This document shows, one piece after another, positions 1-8,520 of a DNA stretch of 64,000 nt (the first letter of the stretch is position 1; every line of letters starts with the position of its first letter). Origin of the DNA: JALOLV01 sp046295175 (GTDB lineage Bacteria; Bacteroidota; Bacteroidia; Cytophagales; Spirosomataceae); NCBI GenBank assembly GCA_046295175.1, contig JBKBNY010000014.1, positions 1 through 64,000 of the forward strand, given 5' to 3'. The translations under genes and the position numbers were made by a program. Under the pieces are notes generated by a model that was not told where the DNA came from, made no database searches, and saw only the letters and a list, made by a program, of their open reading frames with translations.

Positions 1-170
1 AGTCGCTCCCGCTATTCCTTGAAGACCTTGTGGGCCAGTTGCTCCAGTCGCTCCCGCTATTCCTTGAAGACCTTGTGGGCCGGTCGCTCCGGTCGCTCCC
101 GCTATTCCTTGAAGACCTTGTGGGCCAGTTGCTCCGGTCGCTCCTGCTATTCCTTGAGGGCCTGTAGGAC
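1..170 (-). repeat. 45-bp tandem repeats in collagen-like gene A
   Basis: Three full units plus a partial fourth follow head to tail from position 1. Each codes 15 residues of Gly-X-Y (GATGATGPQGLQGIA). The units differ at only a few positions (for example cag/cgg and gtt/gtc), which suggests recent amplification. The array probably continues beyond the window edge. Confidence 0.85.
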
Positions 171-591
171 CAGTAACTCCTGGAGTACCCGATTTCGCCG
201 CATAAAGTGCATAAGGAACGCTCATCATCTGAGTTGTTCCTAAGTTAATGTAGTTACTACCACCCGTTGGGTCAATTTCGACCAGTAGAAATTTACTTCC
301 TGTAGCCCAATCAATACCACTAAAAGTACCTGATTGTGGGGTTCCGTTTCCTACAATTAAATTAAATAGACCTAATTGATTTGTAGTAGTAGAGTGCGTT
401 TCAGAATAAACAGATGAACCGTTTGGTGTACTGTTTAAAATATTAAACCTCACGCTGATACTCTGATTTACTAAAGCGTTCCCGCTACTATTTCTGGCAA
501 TAGCCTGATAGGATATTCCCTGAGGTGTTTGTGCATGAATAGTTCCTGAATAATAAAACAGGACTAAAAAAATAAAATATAGCTTCTTCAT
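1..591 (-). CDS. Collagen-like repeat surface protein A (C-terminus cut off by window edge)
   Basis: The first 197 residues are visible; the gene runs off the left edge. It opens with a signal peptide (MKKLYFIFLVLFYYSGTIHA, then QTPQG). A head domain of about 115 residues follows, containing GISYQAIARNSSGNALVNQ, the LGLFNL strand and LGTTQMMSVPYALYAA. A Gly-X-Y stalk then begins (GVTGPTGPQGIAGATGATG). The head is nearly the same as in the three other collagen-like proteins of this locus. At the DNA level the visible stalk consists of 45-bp tandem units coding 15 residues each. The start at 591 lies 10 nt after the stop of the upstream GC-end protein, so the two are probably cotranscribed. Families of this kind are secreted fibrous proteins; binding target and function are unknown. 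Confidence 0.85.
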   Translation of the reverse strand, partial: MKKLYFIFLVLFYYSGTIHAQTPQGISYQAIARNSSGNALVNQSISVRFNILNSTPNGSSVYSETHSTTTNQLGLFNLIVGNGTPQSGTFSGIDWATGSKFLLVEIDPTGGSNYINLGTTQMMSVPYALYAAKSGTPGVTGPTGPQGIAGATGATGPQGLQGIAGATGATGPQGLQGIAGATGATGPQGLQGIAGAT

Positions 592-601
592 AAATAAAAT
601 T

Positions 602-1693
602 TTATTGACACCCTTGGATTTGAGCCTTAAAAACGGTTCCTGATTGGGTAAAAAATCCAGGATTTAGCTCGATTGAACCTCCCGCTTGATAATTTACATT
701 GGCACTTGTTAATATCTTATTGGTAGCTTTTATAGAATTAACAGCTTGCTTTGTTACTGTAACATTGGTAAAATCATTAGTCGGGCTTGAATAATTTGAG
801 TTGTAAGGATTAATTTTTACCTGACCCAATGTCGGGTTACTGGCAGAGGCCTGATTAGTTGAAATTATTCGGATAAGATAGTTTTCTCCTTCGGGCATAT
901 TAAGAGGAATCGTGCAGTTTATTGTACCCGCAGCACTCGAACTTCCGATTTGAGTGGGTACTTCAAATGAACCATCTGGCGAAGACAATTGCACTAAGAA
1001 TTGATTCCCATTGGCAAAATCTCCTATCGAAGAAAAAGTAATATCAAGACTACCTCCTGCACAAATTACTGCTTTAGAAGGTATTGGTGTAGATATAGTA
1101 GCATTATTTGCAGAAACTGTAAATCTTGTTATGACTGGTCCGTAGGTTATATTTCCACCTTTGTTATCTTGTGCATAACCTGTAACAGTCAATATGTAAT
1201 CACCAGGGACAAAGTTTCGACCAAAAACATTATTTCCTGAATTATCGAATAAGGCATTGGGCTCAATATTTTGTATTATGTTCCAATTAAAACCCGGTCC
1301 TTGAAGATTCATCTCAAATGATTCGATTGTTACATTGCTGCAAACATCTGTAACTAATACTGATACTTCATCTGGAATCTGGCTAATAACCATTCCATCA
1401 GAAAGAGGAAATAATGTCTGGAATGGATTCCCCGCCTTAACATATCTATAGTCAACTACACTTAGACAGATAGTTGTATTTTGTTGAAAGCCTTGTGATA
1501 ATGATAATCCGACGGATGTCAATGGTGTTGTGAAGGTCTCACCCAATGTCCATGAAACATTCAAATCATTATCAGATTTATAACCTCCTGCCGAAGCAAT
1601 GACAGCAGGTATTAATTGTATTTGAGCTTTAGCATTGCCAATAAATAATACAAAAGCTATTATCAATTTTGCTATCTGACTAAGTTTATCCAT
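602..1693 (-). CDS. Secreted protein with Gly-Cys C-terminal domain, paralogue A
   Basis: This is a 363-residue protein when started at 1693 (MDKLSQIAKLI, signal peptide ending ...GNAKA). An in-frame ATG at 1735 exists, but the 1693 start puts the signal peptide at the N-terminus and gives exactly the length of the paralogue at 4153-5244. The N-terminal stretch SWTLGETFTTPL...LSQGFQQ resembles a motif common in exported Bacteroidota proteins. A beta-rich middle contains IESFEMNLQGP and NNVFGRNF. The last ~25 residues have the pattern GxSxxLxxGFxxxxGxVFxAxIxGC and end GCQ. The same ending is seen in the phosphatase at 43456-45708. I believe it matches what NCBI calls a 3-coathanger stack / GCX_COOH end, but this is from memory. 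Function is unknown; a surface or adhesion role is inferred. A promoter-like site lies upstream at 1798-1828. Confidence 0.85.
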   Translation of the reverse strand: MDKLSQIAKLIIAFVLFIGNAKAQIQLIPAVIASAGGYKSDNDLNVSWTLGETFTTPLTSVGLSLSQGFQQNTTICLSVVDYRYVKAGNPFQTLFPLSDGMVISQIPDEVSVLVTDVCSNVTIESFEMNLQGPGFNWNIIQNIEPNALFDNSGNNVFGRNFVPGDYILTVTGYAQDNKGGNITYGPVITRFTVSANNATISTPIPSKAVICAGGSLDITFSSIGDFANGNQFLVQLSSPDGSFEVPTQIGSSSAAGTINCTIPLNMPEGENYLIRIISTNQASASNPTLGQVKINPYNSNYSSPTNDFTNVTVTKQAVNSIKATNKILTSANVNYQAGGSIELNPGFFTQSGTVFKAQIQGCQ

Positions 1694-1777
1694 CAACTTT
1701 TTGGGTGAAAAATGACCAATTATAATCAAAACCAAGCAGGTAGTAATTAAAACTTAACAGGAATGAAAACTACGCTT

Positions 1778-1801
1778 TTTGCTATATTTTGATATAGCAA
1801 A
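1778..1801. promoter_or_regulatory. Perfect 10-bp inverted repeat over the -7 region of paralogue A
   Basis: The arms TTTGCTATAT and ATATAGCAAA are separated by 4 nt. The site overlaps the 3' part of the -7-like box at 1798-1805, so it could be an operator or a hairpin at the 5' end of the message. No regulator is encoded next to it. Confidence 0.45.
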
Positions 1802-1828
1802 TGTAAGTGAGCAACACAGCTTTGTCAA
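1798..1828 (-). promoter_or_regulatory. Bacteroidota-type promoter for the GC-end protein A / collagen A unit
   Basis: On the minus strand TTG (1828-1826) is followed after 20 nt by TACATTTG (1805-1798), an exact TAnnTTTG -7 element. The expected start of transcription is about 100 nt ahead of the start codon at 1693. Two inverted repeats flank it, one immediately upstream of TTG and one over the -7 box. Confidence 0.55.
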
Positions 1829-1847
1829 TTAGTGATTTATCACTAAT
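1828..1847. promoter_or_regulatory. Perfect 9-bp inverted repeat just upstream of the -33 element
   Basis: ATTAGTGAT and ATCACTAAT are separated by 2 nt, giving a near-continuous palindrome typical of a dimeric regulator site. It borders the promoter at 1798-1828. Confidence 0.4.
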
Positions 1848-1880
1848 GGTTGAAGAGTTTAGTAACTTCTTCAAATACAA

Positions 1881-1911
1881 AAACGCCCGATAAGTTTATT
1901 ATCGAGCGTTT
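1881..1911 (-). terminator. Intrinsic terminator of the collagen B unit
   Basis: The 6-bp stem AAACGC/GCGTTT (1881-1886 with 1906-1911) and the 6-bp stem CGATAA/TTATCG (1888-1893 with 1899-1904) are separated by one position. That position is C-A on the plus strand but U-G on the minus-strand RNA. So the helix is continuous only when read on the minus strand, where it is followed by a T-rich tail. It sits 81 nt after the stop of the gene ending at 1992. Confidence 0.8.
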
Positions 1912-1991
1912 TGATTTGATACTATGAATCTTAAATATTAGCTTATTTTTAATTTACCATAAAAATGAAAAACAAAAAAAATTGTTAAATA

Positions 1992-4115
1992 TCAGTTTAT
2001 ATCTAAGACTGCATCAAACATAAAATAGGCATCAAAATCACTGGTACCTGTAGTACAACCACAAAAACCTTGTTGATAAATCCCAATTAAATGGCTATTT
2101 AATGGTATATGAGGGGTTGCTAATCCTGTCCTTAATGGAATTGTTGACCATGTATTATCGGTCAATGGATAAGTTGTCCCATTTTTGATAATCAAAGGGT
2201 TAGTAATTTGAGTACAAGTTGATAAATCTGGAGCAGTAGCTCCGGAAGCAGTTGTTGCAGTTAATGGGCATGAATAAAAAGTGATTTGGATATTGTATGC
2301 ACCAGCAATTGTTCCTAACCTTTTCGAATAGTATTTGATGTATCTAACATTACGAGTAACATCACTACTCGCACTGTTTGTTAATATAGCTCGGTTTAAC
2401 CCGTCTGAGTTTGAAGCATTTAATCTGGCGGCCGGACCAAAACCTCCGTCAGTAAGACCTGGTAATGTTGATACAGCAGTTGATGGTGTTTCGCCATTAA
2501 GACTTGATGAAGCAAGTCCGAATAGTAATTTAATAGAACCATTACTTGCATCCCCCCATGAAGCCGTTGTTCCGTCTGTCTGTAAAACTTTACCTTTATT
2601 TCCTGTTTGTGTAGGTAGTCCACCACCTCCTCCTCCAGAAGGAGTAATCCACTGCGTGTTGTAATTTGTACCATCAATTTTTGCTAAAACCTGACCGGTA
2701 GTTCCTCCTGTTGGCACTCCTTGTCCTGCAGAGCCTTGAGGACCAGCAGGACCCGTTGGGCCACCAGCACCCTGTAAACCTGTTGGACCAGTTGCTCCCG
2801 TAGCACCAGTTGGGCCCGTTGGACCGGCTACACCTTGGATTCCTTGAAGTCCTTGAGCACCTGTTGGACCAGTTGCACCTGTCGCTCCAGCCAAACCTTG
2901 TGGGCCTGTTGGACCTGCTACACCTTGGATTCCTTGAAGACCTTGAGCACCTGTTGGACCTGTTGCACCTGTCGCTCCAGGCAAACCTTGTGGACCTGTT
3001 GGACCTGCTACGCCTTGGATTCCTTGAAGACCTTGAGCACCCGTTGGACCTGTCGCACCTGTCGCTCCAGCCAAACCTTGTGGGCCTGTTGGACCGGCTA
3101 CACCTTGGATTCCTTGAAGTCCTTGTGAACCGGTTGCTCCTGTCGCTCCAGCCAAACCTTGTGGACCTGTTGGACCTGCTACGCCTTGGATTCCTTGAAG
3201 ACCTTGAGTACCCGTTGGGCCAGTTGCTCCTGTCGCTCCAGCCAAACCTTGTGGGCCTGTTGGTCCTGCTATTCCTTGGATTCCTTGAAGACCTTGAGCA
3301 CCCGTTGGACCAGTTGCACCTGTCGCTCCAGTCAAACCTTGTGGGCCTGTTGAGCCTGCTATTCCTTGGATTCCTTGAAGACCTTGAGCACCCGTTGGAC
3401 CAGTCGCACCTGTCGCTCCAGCCAAACCTTGTGGGCCTGTTGGTCCTGCTATTCCCTGAATTCCTTGAAGACCTTGAGCACCCGTTGGGCCTGTCGCTCC
3501 TGTTGCCCCCATTGGTCCTTGTGGACCAGCTATTCCCTGAATTCCTTGAAGACCTTGAGGGCCAGTCGCCCCAGCCAAACCTTGTGGGCCTGTTAGTCCA
3601 GCTATCCCCTGAAGACCTTGAGGGCCTGTTGCTCCTGTAGCCCCCATTGGTCCTTGTGGACCTGTCGGACCAGCAACTCCTTGAGGACCCGTTGGACCTG
3701 TAACTCCTGGTGTACCACTCGTAGCGGCATATAGAGCATAGGGTACACTCATCATCTGCGTTGTTCCTAAATTAACGTAGTTTGTACCCCCTGCTGGGTC
3801 TAATTCTACCTGTAAAAACTTACTTCCAACCGACCAGTTTATCCCTCCAAATGTCCCTACTTGAGGAGTACCACCTCCAACTGTTAGTGTAAATAAGCCC
3901 AGTGCATTAGTTGTTGTAGAATGTATTTCTGAATAAACAACTGTTCCGTTTACACTACCATTGATAATACTAAATTTAACAGATACACCCTGATTTACGA
4001 GTGCATTTCCGCTCGAATTACGAGCTATCGCCTGATAGGGTATTCCTTGAGGTACTTGCCCAATTGCTTCGCAACTCAGAATTAGCAGTAAAAGTAATTT
4101 GTAAATGGTCTTCAT
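1992..4115 (-). CDS. Collagen-like repeat surface protein B
   Basis: This 707-residue protein has a signal peptide (MKTIYKLLLLLILSCEAIG), a head to about residue 135 ending SVPYALYAA, and a Gly-X-Y stalk to about residue 470 rich in GATGATGPTG and GPQGLAG. A linker follows (GTTGQVLAKIDGTNYNTQW and a run of glycines). The C-terminal tip of ~170 residues is unlike those of proteins C and D. Most of the stalk is a 90-bp tandem DNA repeat. The start lies 37 nt after the stop of paralogue B of the GC-end protein, the same gene order as at 1-1693. The head-stalk-tip design recalls tail-fibre and collagen-like adhesins; the ligand is unknown. Confidence 0.88.
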   Translation of the reverse strand: MKTIYKLLLLLILSCEAIGQVPQGIPYQAIARNSSGNALVNQGVSVKFSIINGSVNGTVVYSEIHSTTTNALGLFTLTVGGGTPQVGTFGGINWSVGSKFLQVELDPAGGTNYVNLGTTQMMSVPYALYAATSGTPGVTGPTGPQGVAGPTGPQGPMGATGATGPQGLQGIAGLTGPQGLAGATGPQGLQGIQGIAGPQGPMGATGATGPTGAQGLQGIQGIAGPTGPQGLAGATGATGPTGAQGLQGIQGIAGSTGPQGLTGATGATGPTGAQGLQGIQGIAGPTGPQGLAGATGATGPTGTQGLQGIQGVAGPTGPQGLAGATGATGSQGLQGIQGVAGPTGPQGLAGATGATGPTGAQGLQGIQGVAGPTGPQGLPGATGATGPTGAQGLQGIQGVAGPTGPQGLAGATGATGPTGAQGLQGIQGVAGPTGPTGATGATGPTGLQGAGGPTGPAGPQGSAGQGVPTGGTTGQVLAKIDGTNYNTQWITPSGGGGGGLPTQTGNKGKVLQTDGTTASWGDASNGSIKLLFGLASSSLNGETPSTAVSTLPGLTDGGFGPAARLNASNSDGLNRAILTNSASSDVTRNVRYIKYYSKRLGTIAGAYNIQITFYSCPLTATTASGATAPDLSTCTQITNPLIIKNGTTYPLTDNTWSTIPLRTGLATPHIPLNSHLIGIYQQGFCGCTTGTSDFDAYFMFDAVLDIN
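2810..3500 (-). repeat. 90-bp tandem repeats in the stalk of collagen-like gene B
   Basis: The landmark AAACCTTGTGG recurs at about 2893, 2983, 3073, 3154, 3244, 3334 and 3424, that is every 90 bp with one 81-bp interval. Each unit codes 30 Gly-X-Y residues; the short unit lacks three residues (GATGATGSQG in place of GATGATGPTGAQG). The units keep reading frame, so copy-number change would lengthen or shorten the stalk without frameshift. Confidence 0.85.
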
Positions 4116-4152
4116 TCTTTATGTATTAGTCGTAAAATGAGTTTATTATTTA

Positions 4153-5244
4153 TCAGTTATCAACACATCCTTGTATCTCTGCTTTAAACACGCCACCTGA
4201 CTGGGCCTCAAATCCTGGGCTTAAAACAACAGATTTACCAGCATTGTAGTTAACTACTGCGGTTGAGTTTACTTTATTACTGGCTGTTATTGTGTTTACA
4301 ACTTGTTTGGATACAGTACCAGTTGTAAAATCATTGGTAGGACTTGAATAATAAAGGTTTAATGGATTAATCTTCAACTGTGAAATCGTCGGATTTCCTG
4401 CATAAACCTGATTTGATGAAATAATCCGTATTAGGTAATTATCTCCCTCTGGAATATTCAATGGAATTGTGCAATTCACAAGTCCTGCCGCATTAGTAGT
4501 TCCGATGGTTGTGGGGTTATCAAAGTTTCCACTTGGACTCGAAAGTTGAACCACAAATTGATTTCCTACGCCAAAAGTTCCTGTTGTCGAGAAACTGACA
4601 TCTACATTACTACCAGCACATATTGTTGCTTTTGATACAGTTGGCATCGAAATCGTGGCAATGTTACCCACTACCGTAAACGTTGTTACAACTGGGCCGT
4701 AAGTAATACCGCCGCCTTTATTATCTTGGGCATAACCTGTCACAGTCAAAGTGTAATTTCCGGGAATGAAGTTGCGGCCAAAAACGTTATTACCAGAGTT
4801 GTCAAAAAGTGCATTGGGTGTCACATTCTGAATAATATTCCAGTTGAATTCTGGTCCTTGTAGATTCATTTCAAAACTTTCAATTGTGACATCACTGCAT
4901 ACATCTGTCACCAAAATTGAGACTTGGTCTGGTATCTGATTGATTGTCATTCCGTTAACCAATGGAAATAAACCCTGATACGGGTTACCAGCTTTTACAT
5001 ATTGATAGTCAACTACACTTACACAAATTTGGGTGTTTTGCTGAAAACCTTGACTCAATGCAAGATTAGTCCCTGTTAGTTGCGTAGTAAAGGTCTCGCC
5101 CAATGTCCATGAAACCTGAACATTCCCTACCGCACTATGTCCACCAGCAGTAGCTACAACTTGGGGGCTTACACTAACTTGAGCAGTTACGTTGTTAATT
5201 ACTAAACAACTTAATACTACTACGATTGTAAATATTTTTTTCAT
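4153..5244 (-). CDS. Secreted protein with Gly-Cys C-terminal domain, paralogue B
   Basis: This 363-residue protein has the same length as the product of 602-1693 and is similar throughout. It has a signal peptide (MKKIFTIVVVLSCLVINNVTAQ), then SWTLGETFTTQL...LSQGFQQN, a middle with VTDVCSDVTIESFEMNLQGP and NNVFGRNF, and a C-terminal end GFEAQSGGVFKAEIQGCVDN. It lies 48 nt downstream of the M28-like peptidase gene and 37 nt upstream of collagen-like gene B, so one transcript is likely. Paralogy with A is certain from the sequence; function is unknown, with a surface or adhesion role inferred from export and context. Confidence 0.87.
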   Translation of the reverse strand: MKKIFTIVVVLSCLVINNVTAQVSVSPQVVATAGGHSAVGNVQVSWTLGETFTTQLTGTNLALSQGFQQNTQICVSVVDYQYVKAGNPYQGLFPLVNGMTINQIPDQVSILVTDVCSDVTIESFEMNLQGPEFNWNIIQNVTPNALFDNSGNNVFGRNFIPGNYTLTVTGYAQDNKGGGITYGPVVTTFTVVGNIATISMPTVSKATICAGSNVDVSFSTTGTFGVGNQFVVQLSSPSGNFDNPTTIGTTNAAGLVNCTIPLNIPEGDNYLIRIISSNQVYAGNPTISQLKINPLNLYYSSPTNDFTTGTVSKQVVNTITASNKVNSTAVVNYNAGKSVVLSPGFEAQSGGVFKAEIQGCVDN

Positions 5245-5292
5245 AGTTAAATATTGATAATTATGATATTAATCGTTGTTATAAACTACAAT

Positions 5293-6168
5293 TTAATGGC
5301 AAACTTGAAATAAAAACTTTTCGATAAAACTTTGAATTGTTAATAAACCAGAATAATTAATAAACTCCTCATCGTCTGTTATTTTGTGATAGTCTTCGTG
5401 GATTCCAGTAGTAAATGAAATTGATTGTATATCTTGATTGGCAAATACATGAGCATCTGTCAAGAATATTTTTTCACTTTCGTGATTATAAATCTTACCA
5501 TCGAATGTAATATCATTAAGTGCATTTTTTAATCTTATTTCAAGAGTTTTTACTCCATAGATATTTAAAATTCTTGCTTGTTCGTGAAATCTGCCCAACA
5601 TATCAAAGTTGAGTACCAATTTCAATTTAGGGTATTTCTTCTGATAATATGAATAAAAATTTTCTGAACCAAAAAGTCCTATTTCGTGGGCTGAATAAGC
5701 TACAAAAATGTAGTTAAAGGATTTAGAAGCCCACTTATCAAACGTTTTTGCTAACCCTAACATCATCGCTACCCCTGAAGCATTATCATCTGCCCCATTG
5801 TGGATACCTTTTTTTCCATAACTTCGAGACCGCTCTTCTCCCAAACCAATATGGTCATAATGAGCCCCAATCAAAATTGTACTATCTACTTGATTATCAA
5901 CATAATAATACACATTCTTAGAATGTTTGGTTTTACCATTGTAGTGGTATTGAAAGTGCTGTATAGTTACTTTTTTATTGAAAATTTCGCTAAGTTCACG
6001 ACAAATGAAATTGCAAGCTGAGTCCTCGTAAACTGAACTCACCGGTCTGCCTTGCATAGAATCATCGGCAAGTATTTTTATTATCCGTTGATAAAATGAA
6101 TGCTCATTGACTTGAGCATTCATCGAAAAACTTACAAATAATAGAGAAACTAAAAAAAACAATTTCAT
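5293..6168 (-). CDS. Secreted M28-family metallopeptidase-like protein with altered active-site residue
   Basis: This is a 291-residue protein starting at MKLFFLVSLLFVSFSMNAQ; seven extra N-terminal codons are possible from an ATG at 6189. M28 landmarks are present in order: GAHYDHIG (His103), GADDNASG (Asp127), YSAHEIGLFGS (Glu162), NFDMLGR (Asp189) and GIHEDYH (His257). These supply the usual two-zinc ligands of aminopeptidases such as the Aeromonas enzyme. The residue before the metal-binding Glu is normally the catalytic Glu (an EE pair) but is His161 here. Activity is therefore uncertain; it may be a variant peptidase, a cyclase-like enzyme or a binding protein. It is embedded in the collagen-like locus, where a role in processing surface proteins is only inferred. 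Confidence 0.82.
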   Translation of the reverse strand: MKLFFLVSLLFVSFSMNAQVNEHSFYQRIIKILADDSMQGRPVSSVYEDSACNFICRELSEIFNKKVTIQHFQYHYNGKTKHSKNVYYYVDNQVDSTILIGAHYDHIGLGEERSRSYGKKGIHNGADDNASGVAMMLGLAKTFDKWASKSFNYIFVAYSAHEIGLFGSENFYSYYQKKYPKLKLVLNFDMLGRFHEQARILNIYGVKTLEIRLKNALNDITFDGKIYNHESEKIFLTDAHVFANQDIQSISFTTGIHEDYHKITDDEEFINYSGLLTIQSFIEKFLFQVCH

Positions 6169-6209
6169 AAATATCGAGAAGACACCCAACCAATAAACTT
6201 TAGAAATAA

Positions 6210-8378
6210 TTAATCTATTCGTTTAGTTTTTAAGATAAGTGACTTACCATTCCAGTACATACCCTCAGCATTTTGAGATGTATTAGCATCGCTCATCAAT
6301 ACTTTTTTTAGAGATGAATCAAAAGAATTTTCTTTAATAAATGAAGGCACTTCAGTAGTATTAGCATCAATTCTATCACCAGCGGCAAGCCATCCAACTT
6401 CAATGTTTGATTTACCTTTATTGAATTCCTCAATTACAAAACCTTTTTTATCTACTGATACGATGAATACTCCATTTGATTTCCCCATTGGTGATAAAGT
6501 AACAACGGGAGAGTCGCCTAACAGTGAGGCGTAACTTTCATCAAATTTCACTACAGCCTTACCATTTTTCAGTTTAATTTTACCCTTTTTGTAAACTGTA
6601 ACCTCAGTAGCAGTAGATTTGTACATCGGAACCATGTTATCACGTGATTCAACCAAATCAATTTGCTTACCAGATGAGTAAACATCACCAATGTTGTAAT
6701 TAGAAAACAACTCTCCAGAATTAATTTGTCCAACTACAGAACCCTTCGATATCGAACCTATCATTCCAAAAAAACCTCCGCCAATTCCAGATTCTTCAGT
6801 TAGGGTTTTAAAACCCGTACCATTAGAATAGCCATTAGTCCCATAAACCCCAAAAGTAGTGCCACCACTATTTTTATAGCCTAATGCACCCCAATAGACA
6901 CCACTTACTTCAGACCCCAATAAACCACCTGTACGGGTAAAATTATTTGATGAGTGACCAACGACTCCAAAAGAATATAAATCTCCATGAGAACTTACAC
7001 CCAATAATGCATTATTTGTACTACCAATCCCATAACCTACCCCGTCATTTTGCATATCGCGAGTTCTGTAAGCAAAAAATGCAACTTGCCCATCACCATT
7101 AATTGAAAGTTCTTCTCTATATAAATTCAATTTATACTTTACATCAGGAGCAATCCCAATTCCTATGCTTGTGCCATTATCAAAAATAGTGCTTGAGCCC
7201 AAAGTACCAGAACTTACAATTTTCGATAAAGCATTTGCACTTCCCGAAGCATTTAATGTACCAGCGGCTCCGGTTGCTCCCGTGGCACCAGAGGCACCAA
7301 CAGCTCCGGTTGCTCCCGTGGCTCCAGTGGCACCAATCGGACCAGTGGGACCAGTGGGGCTGATGCCAGCCAGACCCGCAGGACCCGTAGGACCGGTCAC
7401 ACCAGTTAGACCGATAGCTCCAGTCACACCCGTAGCACCAGTGGGGCCGTTGGCTCCTATACCAGTAGGACCAGTTGCACCCGTAGCACCCGTTGCTCCT
7501 ACATTACCAACAATACCCTGCAAACCTATTATACCTTGCACACCCATCACACCAGTAGCACCGGTAACTCCAGTCGCACCAGTTGCACCAGTTGCTCCCG
7601 TAATTCCAATACTTCCTATTGCCCCGGTTGCTCCGGTTGCACCAGTATTCCCTTGTAAGCCAGGCTCGCCTTGTAAACCCTTTAAACCTTGTATTCCTGC
7701 AACACCAGTTTGACCAGTTGCACCTGTAGCACCTGTAGTACCTTGCAATCCAGCTTGTCCAATAAGACCCACTGGTCCGGTTACACCAGTGACTCCAGTA
7801 GCTCCGGTAGCACCTGTAACTCCCGTTATACCCATGAGGCCTTGAACACCTTGAGCTCCAGTTGTTCCAGTTGCTCCCGGAAGCCCTGCAATTCCCTGCA
7901 ATCCGATTGCACCAGTCGGGCCTTTTGCTCCGGTTGCACCTACAAGACCTGCTGCACCCGTTGCACCGACAGTCCCATTTTGAGCGGCATAAAGAGCGTA
8001 CGGAACGCTCAACATTTGTGTAGTACCGAGATTAACAAAACTTGAACCACCCGAAGGGTCAAGTTCAACTTGGAGAAACTTGCTACCAACAGCCCAGTTG
8101 ATACCTGAAAATGTATTAGCATTTAGTGGTGTGCCAGTTCCAATAGTAAGTGTAAACAACCCTAAACTATTGGTATTGGTTGTATGAGTCTCTGAATAGA
8201 CGATAGTTCCATTGGCACTGCCATTTAATATACTAAACTTCACCGAAACAGACTGATTGACCAAAGCATTTCCATTTGAACTTCTTGCGATAGCCTGATA
8301 GGGAATCCCCATCGGAGATTGAGCATAAGATATATACCCAATCGAAAGCATTATTATTAAGAATATTATTTTTTTCAT
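6210..8378 (-). CDS. Collagen-like repeat surface protein C
   Basis: This 722-residue protein has a signal peptide (MKKIIFLIIMLSIGYISYAQ), the shared head to about residue 135 (GIPYQAIARSSNGNALVNQ), and a degenerate Gly-X-Y stalk to about residue 385. The stalk includes a non-uniform part (GLQGEPGLQGNTG). A ~330-residue C-terminal tip follows, with GVYGTNGYSNG, GGFFGMIGSISKGSVVGQ and, near the end, GVFIVSVDKKGFVIEEFNKG and GDRID. The tip is shared with protein D and differs from that of B. The stalk lacks the exact DNA repeats of A and B, so it looks older or stabilised. It lies 41 nt upstream of the peptidase gene, probably in the same transcript. Confidence 0.87.
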   Translation of the reverse strand: MKKIIFLIIMLSIGYISYAQSPMGIPYQAIARSSNGNALVNQSVSVKFSILNGSANGTIVYSETHTTNTNSLGLFTLTIGTGTPLNANTFSGINWAVGSKFLQVELDPSGGSSFVNLGTTQMLSVPYALYAAQNGTVGATGAAGLVGATGAKGPTGAIGLQGIAGLPGATGTTGAQGVQGLMGITGVTGATGATGVTGVTGPVGLIGQAGLQGTTGATGATGQTGVAGIQGLKGLQGEPGLQGNTGATGATGAIGSIGITGATGATGATGVTGATGVMGVQGIIGLQGIVGNVGATGATGATGPTGIGANGPTGATGVTGAIGLTGVTGPTGPAGLAGISPTGPTGPIGATGATGATGAVGASGATGATGAAGTLNASGSANALSKIVSSGTLGSSTIFDNGTSIGIGIAPDVKYKLNLYREELSINGDGQVAFFAYRTRDMQNDGVGYGIGSTNNALLGVSSHGDLYSFGVVGHSSNNFTRTGGLLGSEVSGVYWGALGYKNSGGTTFGVYGTNGYSNGTGFKTLTEESGIGGGFFGMIGSISKGSVVGQINSGELFSNYNIGDVYSSGKQIDLVESRDNMVPMYKSTATEVTVYKKGKIKLKNGKAVVKFDESYASLLGDSPVVTLSPMGKSNGVFIVSVDKKGFVIEEFNKGKSNIEVGWLAAGDRIDANTTEVPSFIKENSFDSSLKKVLMSDANTSQNAEGMYWNGKSLILKTKRID

Positions 8379-8520
8379 AGTAAAATCTAAATGACCATTA
8401 ATACAACTGTACTTGTACTTTAATATGATTTTCGAATCGAAATCTGGTATTTATTTTAAGAATCAAATTAGCTAAACATGCTTTGAATTCAAAAAATCCA
8501 AATTATCAATCCTCCAACAA

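Noticed and set aside
2810..3500. Regular direct repeats as a possible CRISPR array
   Set aside because: Units are contiguous, in frame with a collagen-like protein, 90 bp long, and have no unique spacers or cas genes.
2810..3640. Long open frames antisense to the collagen-like genes (also near 7165-8045 and 9763-10080)
   Set aside because: They arise because Gly-X-Y codons read backwards give few stops. The products are simple repeats with no signal peptide or family match, and the sense strand codes complete proteins.
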